DNA of 64,000 nt, taken from NCBI RefSeq assembly GCF_024273235.1, contig NZ_JANBVH010000003.1, positions 62,001-126,000 of the forward strand, read 5' to 3'. The notes under the pieces were generated by a model. That model made no database searches. It had not been told where the DNA came from and saw only the letters and a program-made list of their open reading frames with translations. Positions 60,830 through 64,000 of this stretch are shown here, in pieces. Every line of letters begins with the position of its first letter. Within the stretch, counting starts at the first letter, position 1. The translations under genes were made by a program, and so were the position numbers. Origin of the DNA: Sphingomonas faeni (GTDB lineage Bacteria; Pseudomonadota; Alphaproteobacteria; Sphingomonadales; Sphingomonadaceae).

Positions 60830-61162
60830 GTGAAAAACGGAAAGGCCTTGGTCAACGAAATCGCAACCACCGGCGATGCGTCGTGGTTCGACAAAAATCC
60901 CGAGCGGCGGCTGCGTATCCGGGCAATGATCCCCGGCGAATTCGACGACGTCGGGGGGCCGCCGCCGGTTGGTATGGCGTGGCGGACGATCGTGCTCGAG
61001 GCGCAGCCCGGCGCGCGGAGCCGCCAGGCTATCGCCCTGCCGATGAGCATGGCAATCGAGACGCTGACGGACGGTGACCTGTTCGATCTGTTCCTGCAAG
61101 TGGCGCCCAAGGGCGCGCGACAGGTGATCGCCTCGCTGCGCAAGGTGAAGTTGCCGGACTGA
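60830..61162 (+). CDS. Hypothetical protein (110 residues)
   Basis: A 110-residue protein that I do not recognise, with no signal peptide or membrane helix. A Trp/Phe-centred stretch (SWFDKNPERRLRIRAMIP) is followed by WRTIVLEAQPG and an acidic turn TDGDLFDLFLQ, then a basic C-terminus. I chose the GTG at 60830, which has AGGAG 9 bases upstream; an in-frame start 66 bases earlier has no ribosome site. It is divergent from the siderophore receptor and may share the Fur-controlled promoter. Confidence 0.55.
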   Translation: MKNGKALVNEIATTGDASWFDKNPERRLRIRAMIPGEFDDVGGPPPVGMAWRTIVLEAQPGARSRQAIALPMSMAIETLTDGDLFDLFLQVAPKGARQVIASLRKVKLPD

Positions 61163-61564
61163 ACCAGCGGCGAAAGCTCCGTCCGATCCAACACGGATCA
61201 ACTATGCCTCCGACATCGGTCAAACCGAACGGATTCCGGGATAAGGCGAGCCGCCAGATTGACGGAGCGCACTTCCCCGCTAGCAATCTCCTGCTAGCTT
61301 TACTTCAGCGACGCGCGACCGAATGGCTGCTGCGTCCTGGGGGCTCCGACCGGATACGAGAGTGTCGCACGGACGGTTGGGGCCCCTTCGTTAATCTGAA
61401 ATTCACCTTCACACTGCATAGCGCGGGGCAGAGGCATCGCCACAGTATGCGTACCTTCAGCGCCCCGCCGGTTTCAGTCACACGGACAGGCGGGGCGCGA
61501 GTTTCCCCACCATTGGATATCGGCGACGTTCGGTAAATCGCCCCCAGGTCGGTCGTCGCTCGGC
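61163..61564. other. Gene-free stretch
   Basis: No convincing gene. A 110-codon open frame is present (61204-61536), but its composition is Arg/Ser/Pro-rich and it has no clear ribosome site. Apart from one hairpin (61460-61498) I see nothing. Confidence 0.5.
61460..61498. terminator. Possible terminator hairpin
   Basis: Perfect 10-bp arms (GCGCCCCGCC and its complement) with a 19-base loop, 67 bp beyond the end of the leftward antiporter gene and beyond the end of the small unknown gene. It lacks a T run. Confidence 0.4.
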
Positions 61565-63217
61565 TTAGCCAAGCCCTTGGCGAGACAGGCGCGCATCGAT
61601 CAGGTCGAGCTCACGGCCCAGCTGTTCGGCAAGTTCGATCCCTATCTCGCGGCGACGTGCCAGATCGAATATCGCATTACGCTCGGCTCTCACCGCGGCG
61701 AGCCGCATGTCGCGTTCGATCTGCATCTCACCCTGCCGCGCGCGATCCTCCGGTTGCGACGACAGGCTGTCGATGCGTTCACGATACTGATCCATCAGCC
61801 GCGCTGCGACATCGGTAAAGCGATCGGGGTCGTCGCGCCCCTCGGCCATCCGGTGCTGGACCCGGTCGAGTTCCGCGATCGCTGCATTCGCCGCCACCAG
61901 CCGTGCCTGATCCCGTGCCGCGGCGACCCCGGTCTCGGGGGGCAGGCTGAGGCCTCGTAGCAACAGCGGCAGCGCGACCGCGGCGATGATCAGCGAACAC
62001 AGGATCACGCCCGACGCGAGGAAGATCACCAGATCGCGCGCCGGGAAGGGCGTCCCGTCATTCATGCTCAGCGGCAACGTCAGCGCACCTGCCAGCGTGA
62101 TCGCGCCGCGTGCCCCTGCGCACGACATCGCGGCGATGATCCGGCGCGGGGGGCTGGCGCTGCCCGCCAGATCGTTGCGCCGACGTGCGCGGAACAGCGT
62201 GAACTGCATCGACACCCACACCCAGCCGTAGCGAAGCGCCGCGAGGCCGACGACGATCGCGACGACGTAGATCGCCAGCCACCACGGGCTCACATGCCCG
62301 GTCGACGTGACGGTATCGCGCGCGCGGACGAACACCTCGGGCAACTGTTCGCCGAGCAGCACGAAGATCACGCCGTTGAGCGTGAACTGCAGCATGTCCC
62401 ACACCGCCCGCCGCCGGATCCGCGTTCCCGCGGCAACGGCGGTCGTCGCGTCGGTGAAGGTCATCGCGATCCCGGCGGCGGCGGCGGCGAGCACGCCCGA
62501 TGCGTGGATGTGTTCGGCCAGCAGATAGGCCGCGAACGGGATCAACAGACTGACGAGGATGTTCGAGCCGGCTTCATCACCGAACCGCCGCGCGAATGCC
62601 GTCTTGGTCGCGACGACGCCCAAGGCGATGCCGACGCCGATTCCGACCCCGGCGATCGCCATCCACGCGAAGGTCGCCGCGGCATCGGCAAGCGAAAAGG
62701 TACCGGTCAGCACCGCGGCGATCGCGAACCGCACGCAGACCAGGCCCGAGGCGTCGTTCAGCAGCGCTTCGCCTTCGAGGATGTGCATCATGCGTTTCGG
62801 GATCGGCGCCTTCTGCGCGACGGCGGATACCGCGATCGGATCGGTCGGCGACACGACCGCCGCCAGCGCGAACGCGACCCCGAGCGGCATCGCCGGAATG
62901 AGCCAGTGCACGAACAGACCCATGCCGAGAACCGTCAGGAACACCAGGCCGAGCGCGAGTCCGAGCACTGCGCCGCGATCGCGAAACAGCTCGTCCTTCG
63001 GAATTCGCCAGCCATCGAGGAACAGCAGCGGCGGTACGAGCAGGAGGAAGAACAGTTCGGGATCGAGCTCTACACGGACATGCGCGACCGTGCCGATCAG
63101 TGCGCCCAACGCGATCTGGACGAGCGGCCGGGGCAACGCCGAGGGTAGCATCCGGGACGCGACACCGCTGACCACCACGGCGAGCAACAAGAACAGGCAC
63201 AAGGTCACAATCTGCAA
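61565..63217 (-). CDS. CPA1-family Na+(K+)/H+ antiporter
   Basis: A 550-residue inner-membrane antiporter with about 12 hydrophobic helices and a cytoplasmic C-terminal tail of about 130 residues rich in charged residues. The catalytic stretch is VVSPTDPIAVSAVA, and LEGEALLNDASGLV is the second family motif. It exchanges sodium or potassium for protons and so helps control pH and salt. The start is placed at a TTG (63217) with GAGGA 8 bases upstream; the in-frame ATG 87 bases further up would give an Arg-rich N-terminus that does not fit a membrane protein. It is a single gene. Confidence 0.9.
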   Translation of the reverse strand: MQIVTLCLFLLLAVVVSGVASRMLPSALPRPLVQIALGALIGTVAHVRVELDPELFFLLLVPPLLFLDGWRIPKDELFRDRGAVLGLALGLVFLTVLGMGLFVHWLIPAMPLGVAFALAAVVSPTDPIAVSAVAQKAPIPKRMMHILEGEALLNDASGLVCVRFAIAAVLTGTFSLADAAATFAWMAIAGVGIGVGIALGVVATKTAFARRFGDEAGSNILVSLLIPFAAYLLAEHIHASGVLAAAAAGIAMTFTDATTAVAAGTRIRRRAVWDMLQFTLNGVIFVLLGEQLPEVFVRARDTVTSTGHVSPWWLAIYVVAIVVGLAALRYGWVWVSMQFTLFRARRRNDLAGSASPPRRIIAAMSCAGARGAITLAGALTLPLSMNDGTPFPARDLVIFLASGVILCSLIIAAVALPLLLRGLSLPPETGVAAARDQARLVAANAAIAELDRVQHRMAEGRDDPDRFTDVAARLMDQYRERIDSLSSQPEDRARQGEMQIERDMRLAAVRAERNAIFDLARRREIGIELAEQLGRELDLIDARLSRQGLG

Positions 63218-63491
63218 ACCGGATTTCCTCGTTTTCGAAAAGCGTGTTCGAAATTGGCTGTGACGCGCGACTGGCACGCGGCATAAGATTTGCGGCCGGC
63301 ACACGCGCTGCTCCGCACATGGCGAACACAGGGACGCACCGTCGAAGACCGCACTATGCTACGCGGGTAGCAGACGGGCCGAATTTTCGGAAGACCGGAC
63401 TGCGAAGAGCAGGAGCCTGGGCGAGTTCGCCGACGGAACCGGGCAGCGGCGATCGGTAATACCGTCCACCCGTCCGATCGATATCCCGCTG

Positions 63492-64000
63492 TCAGATTTC
63501 GCCAGGCCCGAAACCAAGCGCGGCTGTGAGTGCGCCGCGCGCCGTGGCGCAACGTTCCCACAAGCGTGAGTCGCCCAGATCGTCGGGGGCGATCGACTCC
63601 GGCCATTCCCGCGCGATCACGGCTTCGATCCTGTCGCAGGTGACGTCGTCGAGGAGGAACCTGGGGTCGATCGCCGCAAGCGCGTCCGCATCGACCTGGA
63701 CCCGTAATCTCAGACAGGCCGGACCGCCGCCGTTACGCATCGACTCCCGGACATCGACGACCTCCAGCCGCCGGATCGGTGTTTCACGGGCAACCAGCTC
63801 GGTCAGCCATGTCCAGACGTGATCGTTCTCGCGTGCCTCCGCGGGTAGGATGAGCGCCATGTCGCCGTCGGGCATCGTCACGAGCTGGGAGTTGAACAGA
63901 TAGGTTCGGATCGCCGTGTCCAGGCTGACGCGATCCGCGGGCACCTCGATGATCACGGCGTCCGGCATGAGCGCATGTACCGCCTCGCGGAGCCCGGCTG
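63492..64000 (-). CDS. astB: N-succinylarginine dihydrolase AstB (C-terminal part)
   Basis: The last 169 codons of astB; the start lies beyond the right edge. AstB is the second enzyme of the arginine succinyltransferase (AST) pathway and hydrolyses N-succinylarginine to succinylornithine, CO2 and ammonia. The segment holds YLFNSQLVTMPDGDMALILP, RENDHVWTWL and the motif SMRNGGGPACLRLRV, whose Cys should be the nucleophile. Upstream codons in frame to the window edge (AGLREAVHALMPDAV) confirm that it continues. Other ast genes are probably next to it. Confidence 0.92.
   Translation of the reverse strand, partial: AGLREAVHALMPDAVIIEVPADRVSLDTAIRTYLFNSQLVTMPDGDMALILPAEARENDHVWTWLTELVARETPIRRLEVVDVRESMRNGGGPACLRLRVQVDADALAAIDPRFLLDDVTCDRIEAVIAREWPESIAPDDLGDSRLWERCATARGALTAALGFGPGEI

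Noticed and set aside
61204..61536. A 110-codon open frame before the antiporter
   Set aside because: No clear ribosome site, low-complexity Arg/Ser/Pro composition, and it overlaps the hairpin at 61460-61498.
63244..63459. A 71-codon open frame between the antiporter and astB
   Set aside because: Arg/Ala-rich with no ribosome site or motif; likely chance.
1..64000. CRISPR arrays, tRNA or rRNA genes, integrases and transposases
   Set aside because: I looked for repeat-spacer arrays, tRNA T-loop sequences, rRNA and DDE/tyrosine recombinase motifs and saw none.

Overview
The window reads as a stretch of chromosome from a high-GC aerobic alphaproteobacterium, most likely a sphingomonad (Sphingomonas or a relative). 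This is an inference from four things: many TonB-dependent receptors, PhoX- and PhoD-type phosphatases, the aerobic (CobG/CobF/CobN) vitamin B12 route, and families of structured intergenic repeats of the Sphingomonas type. I saw no tRNA, rRNA, CRISPR array, prophage or intact insertion sequence. Both window edges cut genes: a FadL-type porin on the left and astB on the right.

Left part (1-7.5 kb): fatty-acid uptake and beta-oxidation. It holds a FadL-family porin, a DUF2147 protein, a FadN-like 3-hydroxyacyl-CoA dehydrogenase/enoyl-CoA hydratase fusion with its thiolase, and, divergently, an acyl-CoA ligase (FadD) with a MerR-type regulator. An 18-bp inverted repeat in the divergent promoter is the likely MerR operator. 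Next (7.8-14.6 kb) is a phosphate-scavenging block: a TonB-dependent receptor plus PhoX on one strand and PhoD on the other. The divergent promoter carries back-to-back Pho-box-like arrays. After a DedA protein and a DNA glycosylase come a KaiC-like double ATPase and a hybrid histidine kinase as a two-gene unit (16-19.5 kb), then a TonB-dependent receptor and a coniferyl-aldehyde-type dehydrogenase. A short AT-rich island with one unknown membrane protein (about 23.55-24.36 kb) interrupts the pattern.

Middle (24.4-34.4 kb): a probable catabolic cluster for a hydrophobic substrate. It has two adjacent acyl-CoA dehydrogenases that look like a heteromeric pair, an acyl-CoA ligase and a thiolase in one translationally coupled operon, then a divergent TetR regulator, a GMC alcohol oxidoreductase, an SDR dehydrogenase and a cytochrome P450. 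The same 13-base motif lies in both divergent promoters (TetR/thiolase and P450/SDR), so one TetR regulon is plausible. Two S9-family peptidases follow (34.4-38.6 kb).

Right part (38.9-54.2 kb): cobalamin. Two closely similar cobalamin riboswitch leaders control a NiCoT cobalt transporter and a long operon cobW-cobN-cobG-cobH-cobI-cobJ-(cobK antisense)-cobL-cobE-cobM-cobB-cobA-cobF, nearly all joined by 4-bp stop/start overlaps. cobS, cobT and the late assembly genes are not here. The end (54.3-64 kb) holds a 40-residue membrane peptide, a small acidic DUF1488-like protein, a second Pho-box-linked TonB receptor paralogous to the one at 19.5 kb, a glutathione S-transferase, a Fur-box-linked siderophore receptor, an unknown small protein, a CPA1 cation/proton antiporter and partial astB.
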